NCBI RefSeq assembly: GCF_014352935.1
Contig: NZ_CP060694.1
Span: 1-64,000 of the forward strand
Reading direction: 5' to 3'
Origin: Aliarcobacter cryaerophilus
GTDB lineage: Bacteria; Campylobacterota; Campylobacteria; Campylobacterales; Arcobacteraceae
DNA: 64,000 nucleotides
The notes below the pieces were generated by a model that did not search any database, was not told where the DNA came from, and worked only from the letters and a program-made list of their open reading frames with translations. Of the stretch, positions 21,901-28,819 are shown one piece after another; position 1 is the stretch's first letter; each line of letters starts with the position of its first letter. Made by a program: the position numbers and the translations under genes.

Positions 21901-24900
21901 AACCATGAAACAGCAAAACTTACATTTGTAAAAGATGGACAAGTTGTTGGTTATGCTACTGTTGATGGTGATGGTTCTAGTACTACAAAAGCTATTGTTA
22001 AATATTATGATGAAAATAATAATTTAATAAAAACTCAAGAAGCTGAAGGAAGTTCAGATAGAGTTGATAAAGCATTTACTTTTGAGTTACCAGATTCAAA
22101 TGGGGGAATAGTATCATTTGATAAAGTTGAGTTTTCTGCACCAGAAAATAAAGATGATTATTTAATCAACAAAATTGTTTACAAAGAGGTGTTAAATCCT
22201 GAAGTAACTGATGTTGTAACAAAAGGAGGAGATATAACATTTAATATTCAAGTAGATGAAAATTATCCTCCTCAAGGAACAGCAACAGCTACTGTTGAAG
22301 TAAATGGAAAAGAATACTATGTTGAATTAAATTCAACAGGTAGAGGAACTTTGACTATAGATTCTAAAGAACTAGGAGATTTATCAAATATTATTGCAAA
22401 AGTAACAGAAGTAAAAGGTGGTAATTATGAAAAAGTTAATCCTACAGAAGCTAGTTTTAATTTTACACCTACTTTAAAATCTACAGATGATAATATATCT
22501 ACAGATGAAGATGTATCTTATACTCTTAAAGTAACTGATTTTGGTGAAGTTTCTTCAAATACTAAAGAGTTTAAAATTGCTGAATTACCAACAAATGGAA
22601 AGTTATTCTTAAATATTACAGTAGGTGATACAATATTTAATCCAGATGGAACTAAAGCTGTAGCTACTCAAGATTCAAGAGTTGAGATTACAAAAGATCA
22701 AATTGTTACTTTAGGTCAAGTTGGAGCAGGAAAAGTTGTTTTTGAACCAACTGCAAATAGCGATGCTGATGGACAGTTTAAATTCCAAGTAGGTGATGGA
22801 AATGGAAAATTTAGTGAAGAGTACACAACAACTATTGATATAAAAGCAGTTGCAGATGCACCAACTGTAAGTATTGATATAACAAAAATTGGAGCTACTA
22901 TAATAGTTGTTGATGGAGACACGGGAAATTCTAATAATGATGGAAATAATAGTATAGGTGGAATAGTTACTGAAAACTTCTGGCAAGGTTATAACAGTAA
23001 AGAAGATATTATGACTAACTCAACTCATAATGAAAATAGCATAGGATGGCAAAATCCATTTACTGAAAATATTGATAATGTTGATATAAATGGGAATCAA
23101 ACACAATGGATAGATACTCAAGATGGAAATGACAATGTATATATCTCTGGAAATGCTGGTGGTATGAATGCAGGAAATGGAGATGATAAAGTATTTATAA
23201 AAGGAGATGCAACTAATAATATTAATTTAGGTTCAGGAAATGATGAATTACATATTAAAGGAAATTCTTCAACAATTGATGCTGGAGATGGTGATGATAG
23301 AGTAAAAATTGAAGGCAATGCGAATAATGATATTCAACTTGGAGCTGGAAATGATAGCTTAGAAATTAAAGGTAATTCTTCATCTATAAGTGCTGGTGAT
23401 GGAGATGATAAAATAAAAATTGAAGGTAATTCAAATGGTACTATAGAATTAGGTAATGGAAATAACTATTTAGAAATCAAAGGAAATGCTACTTCTATTC
23501 AAGTTGGTATAGATTCTGGGAATGATAGAGTTATAGTTAATGGAAATGCAACAAACAATATCAGTTTAGGAAAAGGAGATGACTATTTAGAGTTAGGTGG
23601 AAAAATTCTAAATTATGTTGATGGCGGAGAAGGAAATAATGATTCAGTTTATTTAAAAGGATATACTCTTACTGAATATCAAGCTTTGATAGCAAATGGT
23701 AACGAATGGAGAGTGAAAAATTTTGAAAATATAAAACTGGGTGATGGAACTATTGTTAAGGGAGATGGTAGTGTATTCGAAACTTCAAAACCAGAAAACA
23801 TTATAAAAGCAGTTGAATATAAAGTAGATATTTCAGCATCTCTAAAAGATACAGATGGAAGTGAAACTTTAAGTGTAGTTATCAAAAATGTACCAGCAGG
23901 GGCAATATTAGAAAGTAATAAATATGAAATATTAAACAATGTAGATGGAAGTTATACAGTAAAAATTCCAGCTGGTATAAAAGATATTTCAGATTCACTT
24001 ACTATGAAAGTTCCAGAAAGTTATAAAGGTGAGATAAATCTTCAAATAGAAGCAAAAGCAACTGAAGTAAATGATAATTTAGATGGGAATAATTTTGCAA
24101 CAGCAACAGCAAATGATACTATTAAAACTGTAACAATAGAGCCATTTAAAGCTGAATTAGATATGGAGTTAAGTAGTGCAACAATTAACACTATAACAAC
24201 TAAAGATGTTAATACAGTTGCAACAGAACAAGCTGGTATTAAGCTAGGAGCGGATGGTAAATATTATGAAACTAAAGTAGTAAGTAAAACTGAAAAGATA
24301 GTGGACAATGAAGCTCTGAAAGATTTAACAGTTAAAATTAATGGTAAGGAATATACTGGTATTACGGTAGGTGCAGATGGTAAATATTATGTTATAGATA
24401 ATACTATTGCAAAAGAGCAAAAAACTATAGAAGTTGAAAGAGAAGTTACTAAAACAGTTTCACTAACAGAGAAACAAGTTGAAAGTTTTATGATAGAGGT
24501 AACTAAAGAGACAAAAGGTATTGTTCTTGGAAAAGAGGTTACTGATTTAGGTAAAAATGAAACTATTGATAAAAATAGTTCTAAAACTTATACACTAGAA
24601 CAACCAACTTCAAATATAGAGATAAAACTTGCAAGTGGTTCAGGAAAAATTGAGTTTGTAGATAAAAATGGGAAAGTTATTGGAAGTTCTACAACTCAGA
24701 CTGGAACTGATTCAAAAGGTTATAGTGTACCAAAAGATGCTGTTGGAGTAAAAATCACAGCTACTAATGCTTTAAAAATGGATGCTATAAAATACCATGT
24801 AGATCCACATGAAGAGACTGTACAAGTTGGTGGTAAAATACTTGATGTTGAGGGTATGCAAAAAGCAGGAATTAGCTGGAATAGTACTGTAAGTGAAAAA

Positions 24901-26271
24901 CAAGTTCAAACTCAGGACATAACTAAATTAGGTTCGACAGTTGGAGATGGTAATATCAAAGGATTTAATCCAGAAGCTAAAGCAAATAGCCAAGTTTTTG
25001 ATTTTGGAAAAGATAAAGCATTCCAAAAAGTAATTATAGAAGTAGATGCAACTATTTCAGGAACTTGGAATTTTAATAAAAATTCTACAAAAGATGTTTT
25101 TGTTGTTAGTGCAAATGGAGTTCCTCAAGGTGCTTATAATTTTTCATCAAATCAAGATTATAGTAGTCAGAGTGATTTCAATAAAAATATAGGAAAAGAC
25201 AATCCAAATGGTTTTGATGTAAAATATGTGAATGGAACATTAAGTCAAAAATATACTTATGAAGTATATTTAGATGAAAATGGTAAAGCTCAAATGAACT
25301 TCACAGTTGCTTCAACAAATACAGATGAATGGGTAACTATTACAGAAGTTAGAGCAACTTACAATGGTTTGAGTGGATTTGTACAAACAAAAACAGAGAT
25401 AGAAAAGGTTACTGAAACAATATTCGTTGGTGTACCAACAAATGTAGAGTATAAAGGAGAGTTGCCTACAAAAGAGATTACAAAATATGAAACTGTACAG
25501 GTAGAGACTACTCCAATATATACAAAACTTACTCAATATGAGTATGAGTTAGATTTAAGTGCTTCAATAACTGTGGGTAGTGGTGAACTATCTACTATTA
25601 CTTTAAAAGATATTCCAAGTGGAGTAACTATAAAAGGATATGAGGCAAATGAAGATGGAAGTTATACTATAAAAATTGGAGAAGATGGAAAATCTCAATT
25701 AACTTTAGTTTCTGATAGCTTATTAAGCGATGCAGAGAAAAAAGCAATTAATGCTACTGTTGAAGCTAATAGTGAAGATGGTTCGCAATCAAGCAAGATA
25801 AATGTAAATATAGAAGGCGATATTTCACATAGTATAAAAGCTTTTGGTACAGAAGATAATGATGATATTTCTATTAATACAGAAAACTCAACTTCTATAG
25901 ATGCTGATGGTGGAGCTGGTTACGATACTATTAAATTAGAAGAAAATAATGATATTGATTTTTCTAATTTAGGAAATTTAATCAAAAATATTGAAGCTAT
26001 TGATTTAACAGATGGTAATCATAAGCTTACAAACATTACATTAGATGATGTTTTAAAAATGAGTGGAGATGATAATAAGATTAAAATTACTGGAGATGAA
26101 TTTGATAGTGTTACATTTAAAAACACTATTGGTCAAGATGGACAAGAACAAAATTGGTCAAAAACAGCTGGAGAAGGTGTAGATAAAGGATTTGATATCT
26201 ATGTAAATAGTGGAGATCCAACACTTCAAGTTAAGGTTGAGCAACCAATTTCGGATGGTATTACAAACTAA
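15901..26271 (+). CDS. Giant LapA/RTX-type adhesin with retention module and 14 near-identical repeats
   Basis: This 3456-residue protein is predicted to be secreted by a type I system and held at the cell surface. Residues 1 to about 100 form an N-terminal retention module (starting MANLAQIQSIAQGQFFVKDS), followed at 111-114 by TAAG, the motif cut by LapG-type periplasmic proteases. One divergent Ig-like/Calx-beta-like unit covers about 185-297. Fourteen 115-residue copies of an Ig-like LapA-type domain cover 298-1906. Further Ig- and cadherin-like regions follow. Residues about 2400-2580 form a Gly/Asp/Asn-rich RTX-like roll, and about 3310-3456 a LapA-like C-terminal secretion region (IEAIDLTDGNHKL, then LDDVLKMSGDDN). 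I see no cysteine in it, and it is acidic, as usual for such adhesins. The ATG has a taggag site. No LapD, LapG or transporter gene is in the window. It has its own terminators on both sides, so it is a single-gene unit. Confidence 0.93.
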   Translation: MANLAQIQSIAQGQFFVKDSLGNLTELKVGDTVSLNDIIVAASSNTDLSKIEILFDTNELITLSQGEQLLDTTLLASTFGNEELAFDKQEVDETLNAWNNAQDGDETDMETAAGDVTEQATNAGDERAADGGALRSKFNSRDGASTNVESDLRDISFGGGNTEEPQEQIPTELLNPVGATTPTTPTIPVDTRVPASVITLSDPTVDEGNQITIVATVTNPPQTDLIITLSNGQTTQTITISAGETTGSVTFDNPNSEDVYIDNSTETYTITGTTGGNYVSLDTSDKGTVTVNDTTTTGTKITVSDVTVSEGGTASVGVSVNADTKVDLVVTLDAKDANGNNIQVTIPAGTPANTVITSPEFVINNAEDVYVDGSSFEVGIVSTNNDATQKDNFEALDTSDKGTVTVNDTTTTGTKITVSDVTVSEGGTASVGVSVNADTKVDLVVTLDAKDANGNNIQVTIPAGTPANTVITSPEFVINNAEDVYVDGSSFEVGIVSTNNDATQKDNFEALDTSDKGTVTVNDTTTTGTKITVSDVTVSEGGTASVGVSVNADTKVDLVVTLDAKDANGNNIQVTIPAGTPANTVITSPEFVINNAEDVYVDGSSFEVGIVSTNNDATQKDNFEALDTSDKGTVTVNDTTTTGTKITVSDVTVSEGGTASVGVSVNADTKVDLVVTLDAKDANGNNIQVTIPAGTPANTVITSPEFVINNAEDVYVDGSSFEVGIVSTNNDATQKDNFEALDTSDKGTVTVNDTTTTGTKITVSDVTVSEGGTASVGVSVNADTKVDLVVTLDAKDANGNNIQVTIPAGTPANTVITSPEFVINNAEDVYVDGSSFEVGIVSTNNDATQKDNFEALDTSDKGTVTVNDTTTTGTKITVSDVTVSEGGTASVGVSVNADTKVDLVVTLDAKDANGNNIQVTIPAGTPANTVITSPEFVINNAEDVYVDGSSFEVGIVSTNNDATQKDNFEALDTSDKGTVTVNDTTTTGTKITVSDVTVSEGGTASVGVSVNADTKVDLVVTLDAKDANGNNIQVTIPAGTPANTVITSPEFVINNAEDVYVDGSSFEVGIVSTNNDATQKDNFEALDTSDKGTVTVNDTTTTGTKITVSDVTVSEGGTASVGVSVNADTKVDLVVTLDAKDANGNNIQVTIPAGTPANTVITSPEFVINNAEDVYVDGSSFEVGIVSTNNDATQKDNFEALDTSDKGTVTVNDTTTTGTKITVSDVTVSEGGTASVGVSVNADTKVDLVVTLDAKDANGNNIQVTIPAGTPANTVITSPEFVINNAEDVYVDGSFEVGIVSTNNDATQKDNFEALDTSDKGTVTVNDTTTTGTKITVSDVTVSEGGTASVGVSVNADTKVDLVVTLDAKDANGNNIQVTIPAGTPANTVITSPEFVINNAEDVYVDGSSFEVGIVSTNNDATQKDNFEALDTSDKGTVTVNDTTTTGTKITVSDVTVSEGGTASVGVSVNADTKVDLVVTLDAKDANGNNIQVTIPAGTPANTVITSPEFVINNAEDVYVDGSSFEVGIVSTNNDATQKDNFEALDTSDKGTVTVNDTTTTGTKITVSDVTVSEGGTASVGVSVNADTKVDLVVTLDAKDANGNNIQVTIPAGTPANTVITSPEFVINNAEDVYVDGSSFEVGIVSTNNDATQKDNFEALDTSDKGTVTVNDTTTTGTKITVSDVTVSEGGTASVGVSVNADTKVDLVVTLDAKDANGNNIQVTIPAGTPANTVITSPEFVINNAEDVYVDGSSFEVGIVSTNNDATQKDNFEALDTSDKGTVTVNDTTTTGTKITVSDVTVSEGGTASVGVSVNADTKVDLVVTLDAKDANGNNIQVTIPAGTPANTVITSPEFVINNAEDVYVDGSSFEVGIVSTNNDATQKDNFEALDTSDKGTVTVNDTTTPIDVTITAIVSTPKIIDVDTKLDGTTGVKITGINSDGEEVDLSIITGTNHDGFGIDGKNLSNGDTKELGVGEKIVVEFTNGKDVNSLDVSFAWRNNHETAKLTFVKDGQVVGYATVDGDGSSTTKAIVKYYDENNNLIKTQEAEGSSDRVDKAFTFELPDSNGGIVSFDKVEFSAPENKDDYLINKIVYKEVLNPEVTDVVTKGGDITFNIQVDENYPPQGTATATVEVNGKEYYVELNSTGRGTLTIDSKELGDLSNIIAKVTEVKGGNYEKVNPTEASFNFTPTLKSTDDNISTDEDVSYTLKVTDFGEVSSNTKEFKIAELPTNGKLFLNITVGDTIFNPDGTKAVATQDSRVEITKDQIVTLGQVGAGKVVFEPTANSDADGQFKFQVGDGNGKFSEEYTTTIDIKAVADAPTVSIDITKIGATIIVVDGDTGNSNNDGNNSIGGIVTENFWQGYNSKEDIMTNSTHNENSIGWQNPFTENIDNVDINGNQTQWIDTQDGNDNVYISGNAGGMNAGNGDDKVFIKGDATNNINLGSGNDELHIKGNSSTIDAGDGDDRVKIEGNANNDIQLGAGNDSLEIKGNSSSISAGDGDDKIKIEGNSNGTIELGNGNNYLEIKGNATSIQVGIDSGNDRVIVNGNATNNISLGKGDDYLELGGKILNYVDGGEGNNDSVYLKGYTLTEYQALIANGNEWRVKNFENIKLGDGTIVKGDGSVFETSKPENIIKAVEYKVDISASLKDTDGSETLSVVIKNVPAGAILESNKYEILNNVDGSYTVKIPAGIKDISDSLTMKVPESYKGEINLQIEAKATEVNDNLDGNNFATATANDTIKTVTIEPFKAELDMELSSATINTITTKDVNTVATEQAGIKLGADGKYYETKVVSKTEKIVDNEALKDLTVKINGKEYTGITVGADGKYYVIDNTIAKEQKTIEVEREVTKTVSLTEKQVESFMIEVTKETKGIVLGKEVTDLGKNETIDKNSSKTYTLEQPTSNIEIKLASGSGKIEFVDKNGKVIGSSTTQTGTDSKGYSVPKDAVGVKITATNALKMDAIKYHVDPHEETVQVGGKILDVEGMQKAGISWNSTVSEKQVQTQDITKLGSTVGDGNIKGFNPEAKANSQVFDFGKDKAFQKVIIEVDATISGTWNFNKNSTKDVFVVSANGVPQGAYNFSSNQDYSSQSDFNKNIGKDNPNGFDVKYVNGTLSQKYTYEVYLDENGKAQMNFTVASTNTDEWVTITEVRATYNGLSGFVQTKTEIEKVTETIFVGVPTNVEYKGELPTKEITKYETVQVETTPIYTKLTQYEYELDLSASITVGSGELSTITLKDIPSGVTIKGYEANEDGSYTIKIGEDGKSQLTLVSDSLLSDAEKKAINATVEANSEDGSQSSKINVNIEGDISHSIKAFGTEDNDDISINTENSTSIDADGGAGYDTIKLEENNDIDFSNLGNLIKNIEAIDLTDGNHKLTNITLDDVLKMSGDDNKIKITGDEFDSVTFKNTIGQDGQEQNWSKTAGEGVDKGFDIYVNSGDPTLQVKVEQPISDGITN
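16792..21618 (+). repeat. Fourteen tandem 345-bp repeats inside the adhesin gene
   Basis: The unit is 345 bp (115 codons), starting at codons GTKITVSDV and ending NDTTTT. It recurs 14 times with no base changes that I could find, other than the two noted here. Copy 9 lacks three bases near 19782 (SSFEVG becomes SFEVG). Copy 14 (21274-21618) ends in proline in place of threonine. The preceding unit (about 16480-16791) is related but clearly diverged. Near-perfect identity, including silent sites, means recent expansion or continuing gene conversion. Copy number is likely to vary between strains and be hard to assemble. Confidence 0.95.
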
Positions 26272-26280
26272 TCCTCGGAA

Positions 26281-26310
26281 ATGGGACTTCGAGTCCCATC
26301 TCTTTTTTTA
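26281..26310 (+). terminator. Rho-independent terminator of the adhesin gene
   Basis: ATGGGACT-TCG-AGTCCCAT forms an 8-bp stem with a 3-nt loop directly after the adhesin stop, followed by TCTTTTTTT. This is a strong intrinsic terminator. Confidence 0.9.
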
Positions 26311-26315
26311 TTTCC

Positions 26316-26346
26316 AAAGGTAAGGTTTTTTAACCTTACCTTTTTT
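26316..26346. terminator. Second, symmetrical terminator hairpin
   Basis: A 12-bp perfect inverted repeat (AAAGGTAAGGTT / AACCTTACCTTT, loop TTTT) is followed by TTTTTT on the plus strand and preceded by A/T-rich sequence that can serve the minus strand. It backs up the first terminator. Confidence 0.85.
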
Positions 26347-26416
26347 ATTATATTAAGTTATAAGTATTAATATTATTGTAATATACTACATAATATTTAA
26401 GGATTATAATGCTATT

Positions 26417-26445
26417 TTGAAAAATTTATTTATAAAATTTTTCAA
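26417..26445 (-). terminator. Hairpin downstream of the toxin gene
   Basis: An 11-bp inverted repeat (TTGAAAAATTT / AAATTTTTCAA) lies just past the stop of the PIN toxin gene on the minus strand. It is A/T-only apart from the ends and has no clear T tract, so it is a weak terminator candidate. Confidence 0.4.
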
Positions 26446-26449
26446 GCAA

Positions 26450-26848
26450 CTACAAATACTTTTCGATAAATTCACTACTTGATATAGTTTTTATATCTGC
26501 TTTATAGAAACTTTTGTCATTTGTAATAACATATTCACAATCAGCACTTTTTGCACTCAAATATTGTAAAGTATCTTCAAAATCATTATTCTCAATTTCT
26601 AAAGCTTTTGAAATCATTTCATTAGATATGCCAACTATACTAAAACTACTATTTATAAGTTTTATAAAATCTTTTATATTTTTAACTTGTTTTTTTGCAA
26701 TATAATCAATATTCAAAATTGTAATATCTAAAATAATACCTTCAAATAGTTTTTTTTCAATTGCATTAAATATCAATAGTGCATCATGAAATTTTTCTCT
26801 TTTTAAAATCAAATCAAGGAAGATATTAGTATCTACAAATATCTTCAT
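26450..26848 (-). CDS. PIN-domain toxin of a type II toxin-antitoxin pair
   Basis: The 132-residue protein begins MKIFVDTNIFLDLIL, the first acidic motif of PIN-domain ribonucleases (Asp6). It has the later acidic segment NNDFEDTLQYLSAKSADCEYVITNDKSF, which supplies the remaining metal-binding aspartates. PIN toxins cleave RNA, often specific tRNAs or rRNA. It overlaps the antitoxin gene by 4 bases, so translation is coupled. The middle TILNIDYIAKK lacks the Glu of many VapC proteins, which I believe is normal for the PIN_3 branch. The target is unknown. Confidence 0.85.
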   Translation of the reverse strand: MKIFVDTNIFLDLILKREKFHDALLIFNAIEKKLFEGIILDITILNIDYIAKKQVKNIKDFIKLINSSFSIVGISNEMISKALEIENNDFEDTLQYLSAKSADCEYVITNDKSFYKADIKTISSSEFIEKYL

Positions 26849-27093
26849 TTTACTATTGCCTCGTATTTTTCATCATCTATTTTAAAATTATTATCCAAGA
26901 TACCAACAAACTGATTAAAAGAACCCTCTTCTAAGCTCTCTTTTTTTATAGAGTTTTTAATAAGCTTTTCATACTCTTCATAAGGCATTATCACAGCTTT
27001 TTTTTGATGTGCTTTTTTATCTACTATAAAAACAGTCTGAGTTAGAAGCTTTGTAAACTGTGCTTGTGCTTGTGAAATTCCTAATTCTAACAT
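26845..27093 (-). CDS. Phd/YefM-like antitoxin
   Basis: The 82-residue protein has a Phd/YefM-type N-terminal DNA-binding fold (AQAQFTKLLTQTVFIVDKKAHQKKAVIMPYEEYEKLI) and a short acidic C-terminal tail that would wrap the toxin. It precedes the PIN toxin gene with a 4-base overlap. An AAAGGAG ribosome-binding site precedes the ATG, and a palindrome upstream is a likely operator for autoregulation. Confidence 0.82.
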   Translation of the reverse strand: MLELGISQAQAQFTKLLTQTVFIVDKKAHQKKAVIMPYEEYEKLIKNSIKKESLEEGSFNQFVGILDNNFKIDDEKYEAIVK

Positions 27094-27116
27094 TAAATCT
27101 CCTTTAAATTAAAATA

Positions 27117-27126
27117 TATGTACATA
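27117..27126. promoter_or_regulatory. Palindromic operator candidate upstream of the antitoxin
   Basis: TATGTACATA is a perfect 10-bp palindrome 24 bases upstream of the antitoxin start, in an A/T-rich promoter region. Antitoxins of this type usually repress their own operon through such sites. The role is inferred. Confidence 0.45.
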
Positions 27127-27196
27127 ATATAAAATATATACTTATTTAAATATTAATACCTAATATTTCAACTACTTCTAAATAAATTTCAAAATA

Positions 27197-27550
27197 TTAA
27201 ACTTCAATCTCAAAAAACTCTTCACTTATTTTTTCATATTTTGCAACAGAACAAGATATTTTTATAGCATTTGAATAATCTTTAAACTCATCTGTAAAAA
27301 GTTTTTTTAGCTTTTCAACTTCCGCTGTTCTAAAGATAAAAAATCCTAATATTTGAGTTTTTCTTTCACCAGCTTTTTCTATTCCAAAGCTATCAAATTT
27401 CCAATTTACACCTTTTGAAAAGAAGAAAACTTCACTAACTCTTTTTTCAAGTTCATCTCTTACATTTTGGTTGAACTCTTTTAAATGTATATAAAATGCA
27501 ACATTATAGTTGTATTGTGATTGTATTAAATCATCTAAGATTTTACTCAT
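27197..27550 (-). CDS. Hypothetical protein, 117 residues
   Basis: I do not recognise this family. The protein is soluble, mixed alpha/beta in appearance, with aromatic-rich stretches (VSEVFFFSKGVNWKFDSFG, ILGFFIFRTAEVEKLKKLF) and no signal peptide or membrane segment. It stands alone on the minus strand, between the toxin-antitoxin pair and the RND efflux operon, with the efflux operon starting divergently 132 bases away. Codon use looks like that of its neighbours, so it is probably a real gene. Confidence 0.65.
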   Translation of the reverse strand: MSKILDDLIQSQYNYNVAFYIHLKEFNQNVRDELEKRVSEVFFFSKGVNWKFDSFGIEKAGERKTQILGFFIFRTAEVEKLKKLFTDEFKDYSNAIKISCSVAKYEKISEEFFEIEV

Positions 27551-27682
27551 TTTTCGCCTTTTTTATTTGTTTTTTATATGTTATCAATATTTTGCTACAA
27601 TTTTTCTTCAATATATAGAAATATTAAAATTTTGTTAATAAAGTTATAATAACATTCATAAATTCTTATTCAAGGGAAAGCA

Positions 27683-28816
27683 TTGCAGAGTATTAAAACT
27701 ATCAAAACTATATTTTCACTATTTTTTATAATATTTTTTTTAAGTTCATGTGAGCAAAAAAATGATGGAAATCAAAAAGCACAAAATCCAATAGAAGTAG
27801 GGTATATAAATCCTAAAAAAGAGCCAATAAATCTTGAAATTGAACTTATAGGAAAAGTAAAAGCAAAAGAGTTGGCGCTTGTTCGCCCTCAGGTTTCTGG
27901 AATTATTGAAAAACAACTTTTCAAAGAGGGAAGTTTTGTAAAACAAGGCGATATTTTGTACAAAATTGATAGTGCTAGCTATAAAGCTACTTTAAATCAA
28001 TCACTTGCTTTATTAAATAGTGCAAAGGCTAGTTTGATAAGTGCTGAGGCAAAAAGTAAAAGAGCAGAAGAGCTTTTAAAATTTGATGGAATTTCAAAAC
28101 AAGAAGCAGATGAGATAAAAGCTTCATATTTACAAGCCAAAGCTTTGGTTGAACAAAGAGCTGCAGAGCTTGAAAATGCAAAAATAGATTTGAATAGATG
28201 TGAGATAAAAGCACCAATTAGCGGATATATAGGTATTTCAAATGTAACTGTAGGGGCTTTGGTAAATGCAAATCAAAGTGAAGAGCTTGTAAATATAAGA
28301 GATACACAAACAGTTTTTGTAGATTTATCACAATCATATAATGAGATTTTAAATCTAAAATCAATTGGTGATTTAGAAGATGATATTGAAGTTAGTTTGA
28401 AGTTTGACAACGGGTTTGAGTATCCAATAAAAGGAAAACTAGAAGCAAGAGAGTTAAGTGTAGATGAGAGTAGTCAAACAGTAACTTTAAGGGCTGTATT
28501 TAGTAATCCAAACAATCTTTTATTATCGGGAATGATGACAAAAGCAATTTTAAAAAGCAAAAAAAGTATTGATGGATTTTTAATTCCACAACAAGCAGTT
28601 TTAAGAGATCAAAAAGCAAACCCAATCGTTACTCTTGTGACACCTGAAAATAAAACTATCACAAAAATAGTAAAAATAGAGAGATCAGTAGGTAACAAAT
28701 GGCTTATTCTTGATGGGTTAGAAGAGAGTGATAAAATTGTAGTTGAAGGGTTAAATAAGATAAATAGTAGAAGTGTAGTCTCTTTAAAAGATTTAAACTC
28801 TCAATACAAAGATTAA
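27683..28816 (+). CDS. RND efflux periplasmic adaptor (membrane fusion lipoprotein)
   Basis: This 377-residue AcrA/MexA-type adaptor links the inner-membrane pump to the outer-membrane channel. It begins with a lipoprotein signal ending in LSSC (Cys23), followed by the biotinyl-lipoyl half motifs (VRPQVSGIIEKQLFKEGSFVKQGDILYKID and CEIKAPISGYIG). These flank a helical hairpin near residues 105-170, and a beta-barrel and membrane-proximal domain come after. The start is TTG at 27683 with an aaggga site. The pump gene begins 4 bases after its stop. The three genes 27683-33317 form one operon. Confidence 0.93.
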   Translation: MQSIKTIKTIFSLFFIIFFLSSCEQKNDGNQKAQNPIEVGYINPKKEPINLEIELIGKVKAKELALVRPQVSGIIEKQLFKEGSFVKQGDILYKIDSASYKATLNQSLALLNSAKASLISAEAKSKRAEELLKFDGISKQEADEIKASYLQAKALVEQRAAELENAKIDLNRCEIKAPISGYIGISNVTVGALVNANQSEELVNIRDTQTVFVDLSQSYNEILNLKSIGDLEDDIEVSLKFDNGFEYPIKGKLEARELSVDESSQTVTLRAVFSNPNNLLLSGMMTKAILKSKKSIDGFLIPQQAVLRDQKANPIVTLVTPENKTITKIVKIERSVGNKWLILDGLEESDKIVVEGLNKINSRSVVSLKDLNSQYKD

Positions 28817-28819
28817 GAA

